The notes: generated from the sequence alone by a model not told the origin. A stretch of DNA of 50,938 nucleotides from Bacteroidota bacterium (GCA_019638705.1 JAHBTI010000023.1:1-50938); one strand, 5' to 3'. Shown: positions 1-8,033, numbered from the stretch's first letter. Numbers and translations are program-made.

Positions 1-714
1 GCTGCTAAAGAAAAAGCAGAAGCCGAAGCGGCGGTGGCGGCAAAAGCGAAAGCAGAAACAGAAGCAAAAGAAAAAGCAGAGAAATTAGCGGCTGAAAAAG
101 CTGCTAAGGAAAATGCAGATGCCGAAGCGGCGACGGCAAAAGCGAAAGCAGAAGCAAAAGAAAAAGCAGAGAAATTAGCGGCTGAAAAAGTTGCTAAAGA
201 AAAAGCAGAAGCCGAAGCAGCGGCGGCGGCAAAAGCGAAAGCAGAGAAATTAACAGCAGAGAAAGCTGCTAAGGAAAAAACAGAAGCAGAAGCGGCAGCA
301 GCAGCAAAAGCAGAGGCAAAAGAAAAAGCAGACAAATTAGCGGCTGAAAAAGCTGCTAAGGAAAATGCAGATGCCGAAACGAAAGCAGCAGCGAAAGCAG
401 AAACAGAGGCAAAAGAAAAAGCAGACAAAAAATTAGCTGCCGAGAAAGTTGAGAACGGAAAACGAAATAATATGCCCCCGGGTGGAGTTGCCGATGATGC
501 AAGCGTGGGTGGAGGCGATGTTAAAAGTAAGATACGTCAAACTATTGGTGCCAGTACCAAATACAGAGAAAAAATCAAGCGTGCCGATGAGCTGTTTAAA
601 ATGAAACGCTGGGCTGAAGCTAAAATTGCCTACGAAGAAGCCTTGGAGTATAAAGAAAATGATGCTTACGCTAAGAGCAAACTGGCTGATACGGAAAAAA
701 TGCTGAAAAAATAA
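1..714 (+). CDS. Ala/Lys/Glu-rich coiled-coil protein with C-terminal TPR-like segment (5' end missing)
   Basis: The frame is open from the first base, so the true start lies upstream of the window. About 140 codons consist of repeated, TolA-like blocks rich in Ala, Lys and Glu (for example KAEKLAAEKAAKE), which should form a long charged helix. After a short linker with PPGG the last 60 residues read like one TPR-type helix pair, with RADELFKMKRWAEAKIAYEEAL as the core (the motif continues beyond this excerpt). Proteins of this build in Bacteroidota are often envelope or secretion-associated TPR proteins, but no specific function can be assigned. The repeat blocks are nearly identical in DNA, so the number of blocks could vary between strains. 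Confidence 0.75.
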   Translation, partial: AAKEKAEAEAAVAAKAKAETEAKEKAEKLAAEKAAKENADAEAATAKAKAEAKEKAEKLAAEKVAKEKAEAEAAAAAKAKAEKLTAEKAAKEKTEAEAAAAAKAEAKEKADKLAAEKAAKENADAETKAAAKAETEAKEKADKKLAAEKVENGKRNNMPPGGVADDASVGGGDVKSKIRQTIGASTKYREKIKRADELFKMKRWAEAKIAYEEALEYKENDAYAKSKLADTEKMLKK

Positions 715-766
715 ATCCGCTTTAATCGCTGGAGATTGGCTTAGGTTTAATACAACTCCAAGAAAA

Positions 767-912
767 CTAAACTACCATTCTCCCGTCTCTCATCATCAAC
801 CTCCTATCCGCCATTTTAGCGAGTTCCTCGTTATGCGTTACGATAACAAATGTTTGTTTGAAGTTTTCGTGCTGATTGAAAAATTGGAGCAGGTTACAAA
901 GCAGGATAATAA
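767..912 (-). pseudogene. C-terminal remnant of a LolD-type ABC transporter ATPase
   Basis: No gene is annotated by length here, but the minus strand reads about 45 codons ending in TAG that match the end of lipoprotein-export ABC ATPases. TFVIVTHNEELAKMADRR contains the H-loop histidine and the characteristic EELAKMADR stretch, followed by RDGRMVV and the stop. Upstream codons run into a stop and there is no start, Walker A or signature motif. I read it as the surviving 3' end of a deleted gene. The rest of the gap up to the hemA start (913-1036) shows nothing recognisable. Confidence 0.75.
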
Positions 913-1036
913 AAAATCAACAGATTTAAACTTAGTATGTTCATGGCGAAACTTAATTCCCTCGATTACAGGGTTTGCAATGACAATTCAATGACAAAAA
1001 AACGCCGATGATATACCATATTTGCGGTACTGAAAA

Positions 1037-2263
1037 TTGGACAGATTTAAGGTCATAGCGTTTACACACAAACAAATTCCTTTTGATTTAATCGGCAAGC
1101 TCCATTTGGAACAAGATGTGCAAAGGAACTTACTCCCCGAATTAAAAAAACAATTTCGTTTAGATGAGTTGTTGTTTTTAAGCACCTGCAATCGCGTAGA
1201 ATTATTCATCAGCACGCCACAAACTATTGACACCAATTTTGTAAAAGCACTCATTTTGTTTCTAAACAAAAATTTGAATGCAACCGAAGCAACATCTTTA
1301 TCCCAATGTGTTGAAATTTATAATAGCGAAAACGGCGTGGAACATCTTTTCCGTGTTGCCGCTTCTTTAGATTCATTGGTGGTTGGCGAGCGAGAAATTA
1401 TTACTCAAGTGCGCAAGGCGTATGATTTTTGCAAAGACTTAAACACAACGGGTGATTTTATACGTTTGCTGCTGAAACAAACCATTGAAACCGCAAAAGA
1501 TATTTATACCAACACCAACATTGCAAAAAATCCCGTGTCGGTTGCTTCGCTGGCGTACCGCAGTTTGCGTGAGTTTGGCGTAAAAAACGATGCGCGTATT
1601 TTGCTGGTAGGCAGCGGCGAAACAAACACAACCTTAGCCAACTATTTGCAAAAACATAAGTTTGCCAATTTCACGGTTTTCAATCGCACGCCGGCAAATG
1701 CAAAAAAACTTGCTGCATTATTAAACGGCGAAGCGCACGAATTAAACGAACTGAAAAATTATACCAAAGGCTTTGATGTATTGTTTGTTTGCACAGGCAG
1801 CACTACGCCAATTGTTACCGAAGAAATTTTTACGCAACTCCGCAGCGGCGAAACATCTAAAAAAATAATTATTGATTTGGCGTTGCCTGCCAATGTGAGC
1901 GAGGGCGTTGCCAAAAACACACAGGTGCATTACATTGACATTAACTCGTTAAAAGAGCAAGCCGAAGCAAATTTGCAGGCACGCAAAAATGAAGTTGTAA
2001 AGTGCGAGCACATCATTAATGAACGTAAAGAATTATTTAAACGCCTGCGCCGCGAACGCTTGGTAGAACTTGCTTTTGGCGAAGTACCCAAACAGGTAAA
2101 AGCCATTAAAGAAGTTGCTCTGAACGAAGTATTTGCCAAAGAAATTAATACGCTTGATACACAAAGCAAAGAAGTGTTGGATAAAGTTTTGACTTACGTT
2201 GAGAAAAAATACAACGCCGTAGCCATTAAAACCGCCAAAGAAGTTTTTCTTTCGGGTGAGTAA
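1037..2263 (+). CDS. hemA: Glutamyl-tRNA reductase
   Basis: Catalyses NADPH-dependent reduction of glutamyl-tRNA(Glu) to glutamate-1-semialdehyde, the first committed step of C5-pathway tetrapyrrole synthesis in the cytoplasm. The catalytic cysteine sits in STCNRVELF (Cys51). The LVVGEREI motif is near residue 114 and the nucleotide-binding LLVGSGET near residue 189, followed by a C-terminal helical dimerisation domain. The 408-residue length is normal. The start must be TTG at 1037: an in-frame stop (TGA, 1031-1033) lies only one codon upstream and the alignment to family N-termini starts at once (RFKVIAFTHK). hemCD follows after 18 bases, so the two are likely co-expressed. Confidence 0.95.
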   Translation: MDRFKVIAFTHKQIPFDLIGKLHLEQDVQRNLLPELKKQFRLDELLFLSTCNRVELFISTPQTIDTNFVKALILFLNKNLNATEATSLSQCVEIYNSENGVEHLFRVAASLDSLVVGEREIITQVRKAYDFCKDLNTTGDFIRLLLKQTIETAKDIYTNTNIAKNPVSVASLAYRSLREFGVKNDARILLVGSGETNTTLANYLQKHKFANFTVFNRTPANAKKLAALLNGEAHELNELKNYTKGFDVLFVCTGSTTPIVTEEIFTQLRSGETSKKIIIDLALPANVSEGVAKNTQVHYIDINSLKEQAEANLQARKNEVVKCEHIINERKELFKRLRRERLVELAFGEVPKQVKAIKEVALNEVFAKEINTLDTQSKEVLDKVLTYVEKKYNAVAIKTAKEVFLSGE

Positions 2264-2269
2264 AAAATT

Positions 2270-2277
2270 TACCTTTG
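2270..2277 (+). promoter_or_regulatory. Candidate -7 promoter element in front of hemCD
   Basis: TACCTTTG matches the Bacteroidota -7 consensus TAnnTTTG. It ends only four bases before the GTG start of hemCD, so a transcript from here would be leaderless or nearly so. No clear TTG -33 element is seen at the usual spacing because the region lies in the end of hemA, so activity is uncertain. Confidence 0.4.
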
Positions 2278-2281
2278 CGCC

Positions 2282-3865
2282 GTGAATCGTAAAATTATCA
2301 TCGGCACGCGCGGCAGCGATTTAGCTTTGTGGCAAGCCAATTACACCAAAGAATTGTTAGAAGAAAAAGGTCATGCGGTAGAAATAAAAATTATTTCCAC
2401 AACAGGTGACCGCTCGCAGGAATGGAACACAAGCTTTGATAAATTAGAAGGCAAGGGCTTTTTTACCAAAGAATTAGAAGAAGAATTGCTGAAAGGCACA
2501 ATAGATTTAGCCGTGCACTCACACAAAGATTTGCCCACCGAAATGCCCGACGGACTCTTGGTAGCAGGTGTTTCCAAGCGCGAAGACCCTTCGGAATTAT
2601 TGCTCATAAGAAAAGAAGCCGTTGATGAAAAACAAAAATTTAATCTGAAAAAAGGCGCGTTGGTAGGCACGTCTTCGGCACGAAGAAAATCGCAACTCTT
2701 GGCGTTTCGCCCCGATGTGGCGTTGAAAGATTTGCGCGGCAATGTACCAACACGCATTAAAAAATTGCACGACAAAGAGTATGATGCTATTTTAATAGCC
2801 ATAGCAGGCGTTGAGCGTTTGCAGTTGGATTTGGAAGCGTTTCATTCCGAAATTTTAAGTCCCGAAGAATTTATTCCTGCACCTGCGCAAGGTGTGTTGG
2901 CGTGGCAAACACGAGAAGACGATAACGAATTGCTTTCCATTATTGATGAAATAACTGATTTAGATGTGTTGTTTCGCATAAATATTGAACGGCAGATTTT
3001 AAATATGTTTGACGGCGGTTGTCAGTTGCCATTGGGCGTTTACTGCGACACCGAAGAAGACGATGATGAGCGTTTGCGGTTTAAAGTATGGTTAAGCATT
3101 GCCGAAGACTGGAACAAACAACCCAAGCAGTTGTATTTTCAAACCTTAGATACAGACGGTTTTGCCGACCAGATTGTTGACCATGTTCGCAACCTGCAAC
3201 CCAAAAAAGTGTTTGTTACAAAAACCTTTCACGAAAACCAATACTTGCCAAATGCCTTGCAACGCTTGGGTTTTACGGTGGAAGGAAAAAGTTTGATTGA
3301 GTTCAAGCAAATTCGCATTAAAGAGTTGCCGAAAACCGACTGGGTATTTTTCAGCAGCAAACACGGTGTAGAATATTTCTTTAAACAAAATCCCGACTTG
3401 GATAAGAATGTAAAGTTTGGCTGCATTGGCACGGCTACAAGTGCAGAGTTGCGGGCGTTTGGCAAGCGCGCCGATTTCATCGGCACAAGCACCGACATTA
3501 AATTAGTGGGCAAACAATTCAGCAGCAAAGTGGGCAGCGGCAAAGTGTTGTTTCCCGTTGCGCGCGACAGCCGCAAAAGTATTCAATGGCAAATGGTGAA
3601 ACAGGAAAATGTGTTTAATCTGGAAGTGTATGCCACGTTAAAACACAGCGTGGAAATTCCCGAAGATTGCAACATACTTGTGTTTACCAGCCCAAGCAAC
3701 GCCGAAGCCTTTTTTGAAAAAAATAAAATACTTCCGCACCAAAAAGTAATTGCTATGGGCGAAAGCACAGGGAAGTCGCTGAATTATTTAAAAATAAAAA
3801 ATTACACCCTACCCGAACGTTATGATGACTTGGGATTGCTGAGAGCAATATTGGGCGTGGCGTGA
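2282..3865 (+). CDS. hemC-hemD: Fused porphobilinogen deaminase / uroporphyrinogen-III synthase
   Basis: One 527-residue chain joins two consecutive haem-pathway enzymes. Residues 1 to about 300 are hydroxymethylbilane synthase: IGTRGSDLALWQA at the N-terminus, HSHKDLPTEMPDG near 79, GTSSARRKSQLL near 129, LRGNVPTRI near 151, and the dipyrromethane-cofactor cysteine in FDGGCQLPLG (Cys247). Residues from about 310 onward are a HemD-type domain, weakly conserved as usual, with FFSSKHGVEYFF and FTSPSNAEAFF segments. The fusion would hand over the unstable hydroxymethylbilane. The start is GTG at 2282, directly after hemA. Such HemCD fusions occur in Bacteroidota, so this is unusual in general but not in this group. 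Confidence 0.93.
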   Translation: MNRKIIIGTRGSDLALWQANYTKELLEEKGHAVEIKIISTTGDRSQEWNTSFDKLEGKGFFTKELEEELLKGTIDLAVHSHKDLPTEMPDGLLVAGVSKREDPSELLLIRKEAVDEKQKFNLKKGALVGTSSARRKSQLLAFRPDVALKDLRGNVPTRIKKLHDKEYDAILIAIAGVERLQLDLEAFHSEILSPEEFIPAPAQGVLAWQTREDDNELLSIIDEITDLDVLFRINIERQILNMFDGGCQLPLGVYCDTEEDDDERLRFKVWLSIAEDWNKQPKQLYFQTLDTDGFADQIVDHVRNLQPKKVFVTKTFHENQYLPNALQRLGFTVEGKSLIEFKQIRIKELPKTDWVFFSSKHGVEYFFKQNPDLDKNVKFGCIGTATSAELRAFGKRADFIGTSTDIKLVGKQFSSKVGSGKVLFPVARDSRKSIQWQMVKQENVFNLEVYATLKHSVEIPEDCNILVFTSPSNAEAFFEKNKILPHQKVIAMGESTGKSLNYLKIKNYTLPERYDDLGLLRAILGVA

Positions 3866-3868
3866 TGT

Positions 3869-4285
3869 TTACACCATTTTCTTTAACGCCCAATTTTCTT
3901 TTTTGCGCATGAGTTCGCTGTCTTTGGTAGTTTTGTCTTTGTAGCCGCACAAATGTAAAATGCCGTGAATAAGCACACGTTTTAATTCATCTTCAAAATC
4001 AACGTTAAATTTTCCGGCATTTTCTTTCACGCGCTCCAAGCTGATGATGATGTCGCCGTTAATGGTTTTATTTTCGCAGTAATCAAAGGTGATAATGTCG
4101 GTGTAAGTGTTGTGATTAAGAAACTGAATGTTGGTTTGCAACAAGTCTTCATCGGTGGTAAACACAAAATTTACTTGTCCTAATTTCTTTTTTTCAAGCG
4201 TGATGATATTTGCAATCCACGTTTTTATTTTCAGCTTGTTTTTAATCGTGAAAGAAATGTTTTTATTTTGAAAAGTAACAGCCAT
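3869..4285 (-). CDS. ybeY: Endoribonuclease YbeY (rRNA maturation)
   Basis: A 138-residue single-domain metalloprotein involved in 16S rRNA 3'-end processing and ribosome quality control. The family motif appears as HGILHLCGYKD (His107, His111), in which the third metal-ligand position, usually His, is Asp117. The upstream TDIITFDY and GDIIISLERV segments are also typical. The gene converges on hemCD with only three bases between stops. The Asp replacement is known to me from other Bacteroidota YbeY proteins, so I treat it as lineage variation and not loss of function. Confidence 0.92.
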   Translation of the reverse strand: MAVTFQNKNISFTIKNKLKIKTWIANIITLEKKKLGQVNFVFTTDEDLLQTNIQFLNHNTYTDIITFDYCENKTINGDIIISLERVKENAGKFNVDFEDELKRVLIHGILHLCGYKDKTTKDSELMRKKENWALKKMV

Positions 4286-4314
4286 ATTAATGTTTCACTT
4301 CGTTCAGCATAGTT

Positions 4315-4419
4315 AAAACACAGAGATACAGAGGCTCTGAGGCACGGAATTTTTTGTGTTTATATTTATTCATTTTATAATTTCTCTGTGCCGCCGTGTC
4401 TTTGTGCCTCTGTGTTAAA
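4315..4419. repeat. Dispersed palindromic repeat, family C copy 1
   Basis: Two arms built from the words ACAGAGGC and GTGCCTCTGTGT face each other around an AT-rich centre (about 4348-4382). The same sequence words recur at 11726-11775 and 19093-19157. The right arm supplies the TAA stop codon (TTA at 4415-4417) of the minus-strand lipoprotein gene. The repeat could form a cruciform or RNA hairpin and may act as a terminator between the genes. Confidence 0.75.
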
Positions 4420-5011
4420 ATGGAACAGTATCTTTTACAATCGTTGGTAACACGCCGTGATTGCGGCTTTTAATCAATGTTTCTACACCAAGAATGGAGT
4501 TTTCAAATTCTTCCAAACTTGTATAAAACAACTGAGACTGTACAGCATATACTTGTAATAATTTCAGTATTTCCGTTTTTTCTTGTGTCAAAAAAATTGA
4601 AAACTGCTCCTCACTTAATGCATTATTTTTTTTATCGCTTGAGAGTTTGTTGAGTTGCGAAGAAATTAAATTGGCTCGTGAAATCAAAGCCAATCGGTTA
4701 GCTTGATACGCTTGCAAATTTTTTCCACCGTTGTAAAAATGCTGCAAATTATCCGCTTCCATTTTTGAAATAGTATCGTTAATGTTTTGTTTGATGAATT
4801 GCTTATACTGAAAAAATTTTGTCAAACGGTGTTTCAGTAAAATTGTATCTGCTTTTTTTAATTCAGCAGATTTCAACTCGGCAGAAATCATGTTCGCTAC
4901 GATGTTCAGACTATCTAAAGTTTTTAATTGCTCGGTACTTGCGTTTGATTTATTGCAAGCAAAAAAAACAATCAATATAGTACAACAAATAATATATGCA
5001 GCAAACTTCAT
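4415..5011 (-). CDS. Putative lipoprotein, helical, unknown function
   Basis: The N-terminus MKFAAYIICCTILIVFFACN is a lipoprotein signal with a lipobox-like FFAC, so the mature protein should be anchored at Cys19. The remaining 180 residues are hydrophilic and look almost wholly helical, with KLSSDKKNNALSEEQFSIFL in the middle. No catalytic motif is visible and I do not recognise a family. It lies between two palindromic repeats (4315-4419 and 5024-5096), the first of which provides its stop codon, so the 3' end of the gene may have been reset by repeat insertion. Confidence 0.7.
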   Translation of the reverse strand: MKFAAYIICCTILIVFFACNKSNASTEQLKTLDSLNIVANMISAELKSAELKKADTILLKHRLTKFFQYKQFIKQNINDTISKMEADNLQHFYNGGKNLQAYQANRLALISRANLISSQLNKLSSDKKNNALSEEQFSIFLTQEKTEILKLLQVYAVQSQLFYTSLEEFENSILGVETLIKSRNHGVLPTIVKDTVPF

Positions 5012-5023
5012 TTTAAACCTTTG

Positions 5024-5096
5024 TTGTCAGTTCGAGCGAAGTCGAGAACTGAATGTTACGGAGAAATATGTCTCGACTTCGCTCGACATGACAAAA
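5024..5096. repeat. Dispersed palindromic repeat, family B
   Basis: The arms TTGTCAGTTCGAGCGAAG and CTTCGCTCGACATGACAA mirror each other, with a second inner pair GTCGAGAACT / TCTCGACTTC. The outer words TGTCAGTTCGAG and ATGACAAA are also the building blocks of the two larger MITE-like elements at 27297-27474 and 37604-37786, which suggests a common origin. It lies between the lipoprotein gene and serS. Confidence 0.8.
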
Positions 5097-5101
5097 CGCA
5101 C

Positions 5102-6376
5102 TTAACTAATCATTTCAAACCCGCAATACGGCACTAACACGTTCGGGATTTTTATTCCTTCTGCTGTTTGGTTGTTTTCCAACAAAGCAGCTACAATGCG
5201 CGGCAAGGCGAGTGCGCTGCCGTTTAAGCTATGCGCGAGTTGCGTTTTTCCGTTCGTGTCTTTGTAACGGCATTTTAAGCGGTTGGTTTGAAAGGTTTCA
5301 AAATTGCTCACGCTGCTTACTTCTAACCAACGTTGCTGCGCCGCGCTCCACACTTCCAAATCGTAAGTTAAAGCACTTGCAAAACTCATATCGCCACCAC
5401 ACAATTTTAAAATACGGAAAGGCAATTCCAATTCTTGTAAAAGACCTGCAACGTAATCGCGCATATCTTCCAAAATTTCATAGCTTTTTTGCGGGTGCGA
5501 AATTTGTACAATTTCTACTTTATCAAATTGGTGCAAACGGTTTAATCCGCGCACGTCTTTGCCATAGCTGCCCGCTTCCCTGCGAAAACAAGGCGTGTAG
5601 CCGCAGTTCTTAATCGGGAAATCGCTTTCTTTTAAAATTACATCGCGATACATATTGGTAATCGGTACTTCGGCGGTGGGAATGAGATACAAGTTGTCTT
5701 CGTTCACAAAATACATTTGCCCTTCTTTGTCGGGCAACTGACCTGTGCCGTAGCCGCTGTCTTCGTTTACCACAATTGGCGGCTGCACTTCGTTGTAGCC
5801 TTCTGCGGTAGCGCGGTCTAAAAAGAAATTGATTAATGCGCGTTGCAAACGTGCGCCTTTGCCTTTATACACGGGGAATCCAGCACCTGTGAGCTTTACG
5901 CCCAATTCAAAATCAATAATGTCGTATTGCGAAGTCAGCTCCCAATGCGGTTTTGCATTTGCATACAAATTTGGCTTTGCGCCGCTTTCGCGCACCACTT
6001 CGTTGTCTTCGGCGGTTTTGCCTGTGGGAACGGACGAGTGCGGTAAGTTGGGAACTGTTACCAACAAGTTAAACACTTCCACTTCAATAGATTTTAATTT
6101 TTCGTCCAACGCTTTTTCGGTGTTTTTCAGTTCCGAAGTTTTTGCTTTCAGAGTTTCGGCTTCTGCTTTGTTTCCCGATTTCATGAGTTCGCCAATTTGT
6201 TTGGCAATGCTGTTGGCTTCGGCTTTAGTATCGTCGGCTTGTTTTTGCGCGGCTTTGCGGTTGTTGTCTAATTCAATAATGGTGCTGATAACGGTTTCGG
6301 CATCTTTAAAATTCTTTACGGCTAAGCGTTTCAGCACTTCGTCTTTGTTGTCGCGGATATAATTGAGTTGTAACAT
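5102..6376 (-). CDS. serS: Seryl-tRNA synthetase
   Basis: Class II aminoacyl-tRNA synthetase charging tRNA(Ser) with serine. Residues 1 to about 110 form the long antiparallel coiled-coil arm that grips the extra arm of tRNA(Ser). The catalytic domain shows TAEVPITNMYRD, motif 2 in CFRREAGSYGKDVRGLNRLH (near 268-287) and motif 3 in LNGSALALPRIVAALLEN near the C-terminus. Its 424 residues are normal length. It stands alone, flanked by a repeat on one side and a decayed region on the other. Confidence 0.96.
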   Translation of the reverse strand: MLQLNYIRDNKDEVLKRLAVKNFKDAETVISTIIELDNNRKAAQKQADDTKAEANSIAKQIGELMKSGNKAEAETLKAKTSELKNTEKALDEKLKSIEVEVFNLLVTVPNLPHSSVPTGKTAEDNEVVRESGAKPNLYANAKPHWELTSQYDIIDFELGVKLTGAGFPVYKGKGARLQRALINFFLDRATAEGYNEVQPPIVVNEDSGYGTGQLPDKEGQMYFVNEDNLYLIPTAEVPITNMYRDVILKESDFPIKNCGYTPCFRREAGSYGKDVRGLNRLHQFDKVEIVQISHPQKSYEILEDMRDYVAGLLQELELPFRILKLCGGDMSFASALTYDLEVWSAAQQRWLEVSSVSNFETFQTNRLKCRYKDTNGKTQLAHSLNGSALALPRIVAALLENNQTAEGIKIPNVLVPYCGFEMIS

Positions 6377-6446
6377 ATTTTTTAATGTGGGGCAAATTTA
6401 GTTGTTTACTTGCCTCAAATTACAACCATGGGCAGGAATTATTTTC

Positions 6447-6612
6447 TCAAAATCTTTCCATTGCCTTTCCTTTAGCCAGTTCGTCAATCAGCTTATCCAA
6501 ATAACGGATTTGCTGCACGAGCGTGTCTTCAATGTCTTCTACGCGATATCCGCAAATTACGCCAACAAATTTATGATAGGCGCGGCAATAGCCTACAACC
6601 TCAAAAAATGGC
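6447..6612 (-). pseudogene. Possible gene remnant of unknown family in the serS - island gap
   Basis: The stretch 6377-6847 holds no convincing intact gene. Within it the minus strand reads about 55 codons without a start, beginning after a TAG and ending TGA at 6447. The text has a protein-like composition, including [19 protein letters not shown] and [17 protein letters not shown], with an amphipathic helix at the end. I do not recognise the family. It could be the tail of a deleted accessory gene or a chance open frame. The rest of the gap, apart from the site at 6779-6844, shows nothing. Confidence 0.35.
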
Positions 6613-6778
6613 TAAACTATGTTCCAAAAATGAGGAAAGCAGCCGTAAAAGCAATAGAAAGGGAAATTACAACTCTTTCAAAAATCGTTTCATCATCATT
6701 TTTTTATCTGCGTTTTAACGAACGTAAATTTTTGCTCTCAATTTTCTGAGTTAAAATTTATCAGTGTCTATAAACGAT

Positions 6779-6844
6779 TTAATGAGCTCGGTTTTTTGAT
6801 GAAAATGGAGTTGCGCAACAGCTACCCGTGTTATGTGTAGTTTT
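6779..6844. other. Cassette-end recombination-like site (left edge of island 1)
   Basis: A segment of about 55 bases (6779-6833) is closely similar to 23304-23357 at the matching edge of the second island. Shared words are ATGAAAATGGA, GCAAC and GCTA, followed by GTTA. From 6830 the sequence GTTATGTGTAGTTTT is mirrored at 7883-7897 as AAAATTACACATAAC. This is the layout of an integron-type core site with mirrored cassette ends. No integrase is in the window, so the mechanism is inferred. Confidence 0.5.
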
Positions 6845-6847
6845 TTG

Positions 6848-7078
6848 TCACTTTTTCTTGTCTATCTGTTGACTGATGCTCTGTAATAATCGGTGAATTT
6901 CATCTTGTCTTGATAAAATTTGCCCAAGTCCGTTGTTTGAAACTTCTGTCAATGACGAAATGTAAAGTGTCTGTAAGTAGGTTAAATAGAGTTGATGATT
7001 TGAACTCCATTCAATACCGAATTTTTGTTTGAAAGTTGATTTATGACTTTCAAAATTTTTGTCAAAGTTTGATGGCAT
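6848..7078 (-). CDS. Small hypothetical protein
   Basis: A 76-residue hydrophilic, probably helical protein with no signal peptide or motif that I recognise. It ends with QDEIHRLLQSISQQIDKKK, which would make an amphipathic helix. It is the last gene of a three-gene minus-strand run (7865 to 6848), ten bases after the secreted protein gene upstream. Its stop codon lies within 20 bases of the mirrored cassette end at 6830, as expected for the last gene of a mobile cassette. Confidence 0.55.
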   Translation of the reverse strand: MPSNFDKNFESHKSTFKQKFGIEWSSNHQLYLTYLQTLYISSLTEVSNNGLGQILSRQDEIHRLLQSISQQIDKKK

Positions 7079-7088
7079 AATTTAGAAT

Positions 7089-7427
7089 TTATCGTTTTGG
7101 AACATAGGTTTTATTGCCTTTGCTGTTATAATAATACTGTCCGCCTTTTGAGCCAGTATGGATTGTTTTACCACTTCCATAGTTGTTCGCACCAGAGGAA
7201 TAGTCTTTTGCTTTATAGCCCTTTTGTCCAGTGTATGAATTGGAATTTGGGGTTGTTGAATAATTGTCGTGGTTCGTCTTGTTTGTTGTCGTCTTGTAAT
7301 GTGGCTGAACATACGTCCCTGTGCTTTTCTTTGTGTAACCTTGCTGATACCTTGAATTAGGATTTGTCTGTGCATAGCCAATGACCGAAAACAGCCCGAA
7401 TGCTAATGTTAAAAATAATGTTTTCAT
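7089..7427 (-). CDS. Small secreted protein with C-terminal GGQYYYNSKGNKTYV motif
   Basis: A 112-residue protein with a signal peptide (MKTLFLTLAFGLFSVIGYAQ, cleavage after the Ala). A low-complexity middle rich in Asn, Tyr, Thr, Ser and Gly follows. The C-terminus, HTGSKGGQYYYNSKGNKTYV, resembles the short basic motif known as the PBCV-specific basic adaptor domain, which also occurs in bacterial secreted proteins and whose role is unclear. An alternative overlapping frame (7082-7381) lacks a signal peptide and I rejected it. The gene is part of the accessory cassette. Confidence 0.65.
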   Translation of the reverse strand: MKTLFLTLAFGLFSVIGYAQTNPNSRYQQGYTKKSTGTYVQPHYKTTTNKTNHDNYSTTPNSNSYTGQKGYKAKDYSSGANNYGSGKTIHTGSKGGQYYYNSKGNKTYVPKR

Positions 7428-7484
7428 TTTTTTGTATTTAGTTTTGCGCCTACTCTATTCAGTTTTCGGCTTCCCTGTTTTTTC

Positions 7485-7865
7485 TTAGTCGTTACAATCA
7501 TTTGCATAAGACATTGCATCGTCAGCCGAATTTTTAGCTTTCTTAGCATAGTTTTTAGTGTCGTCCCAATTGTCAGAATTATACCCTTTTTTTGCGTATG
7601 AGTAACCGTCATCCGCTGCACTGTGAGCATCTTCACAATTACAATCGTCATCTTGTGCGTATGTCATTGCATCGTCAAAACTACTCATTGCTTTTTTGAG
7701 ATAACGTTTAGTCTCATCCCAGTTGTCAGAATTGTATGCTTTCTTACAATAGGAATAAGCCTCATCTGCCGATGAATAAGCATTAGAACAGTCTCTATCT
7801 GTCTTGCTTGTTACAGTCAGAATTGATGATGTTAATAAAGTCAGTAAAATAATTGTTGTTTTCAT
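7485..7865 (-). CDS. Small secreted protein made of two tandem Cys-containing helical repeats
   Basis: After a signal peptide (residues 1 to about 20) the 126-residue chain consists of two copies of a roughly 50-residue unit. Each has Cys at the start, SADEAYSY or SAADDGYSY, then the nearly identical YNSDNWDETK / YNSDNWDDTK, a KKA helix and a closing Cys. The pattern suggests two helical hairpins stabilised by disulfides in the periplasm or outside. I know no family for it. The duplication is visible in the DNA as well and looks fairly recent. It is the first gene of the cassette and starts 26 bases inside its mirrored end. Confidence 0.65.
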   Translation of the reverse strand: MKTTIILLTLLTSSILTVTSKTDRDCSNAYSSADEAYSYCKKAYNSDNWDETKRYLKKAMSSFDDAMTYAQDDDCNCEDAHSAADDGYSYAKKGYNSDNWDDTKNYAKKAKNSADDAMSYANDCND

Positions 7866-7882
7866 TGCCGCTGTCGTTTTAC

Positions 7883-8033
7883 AAAATTACACATAACGTT
7901 TTCGGGCTTTGCGTTCGGGCGGGTTTCGGAGCACAAAGTTTCATTTTATTACTAAAGTTCACTAGAAGCACAAAGCTCCAAGTTTGCACGTCAGCCCGCC
8001 TGACGCAAAACCCGTGTTGGCAGTAGTGCTTTT
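7883..8033. other. attC-like imperfect palindrome between two cassettes
   Basis: On the minus strand the order is TGCCAAC (8016-8022 reversed), a long imperfect palindrome, then GTTATGT (7891-7897 reversed). The palindrome arms pair GGGCTTTGCGTTCGGGCGGG (7904-7923) with the reverse complement of the segment near 7992-8013. Both outer boxes fit the RYYYAAC / GTTRRRY pattern loosely. At about 130 bases the size is within the attC range. The gene on one side stops right next to it and the gene on the other side starts 26 bases from it, exactly as in cassette arrays. Confidence 0.5.

Noticed and set aside
5829..6362. 177-codon plus-strand frame
   Set aside because: Antisense to serS, with Ser/Phe/Leu-rich composition typical of antisense frames.
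6402..6749. 115-codon plus-strand frame in the gap after serS
   Set aside because: No leader, no recognisable motif; the other strand has the more protein-like remnant.
7082..7381. Alternative 99-codon frame on the minus strand
   Set aside because: It overlaps 7089-7427, which has a clear signal peptide and a recognisable C-terminal motif.
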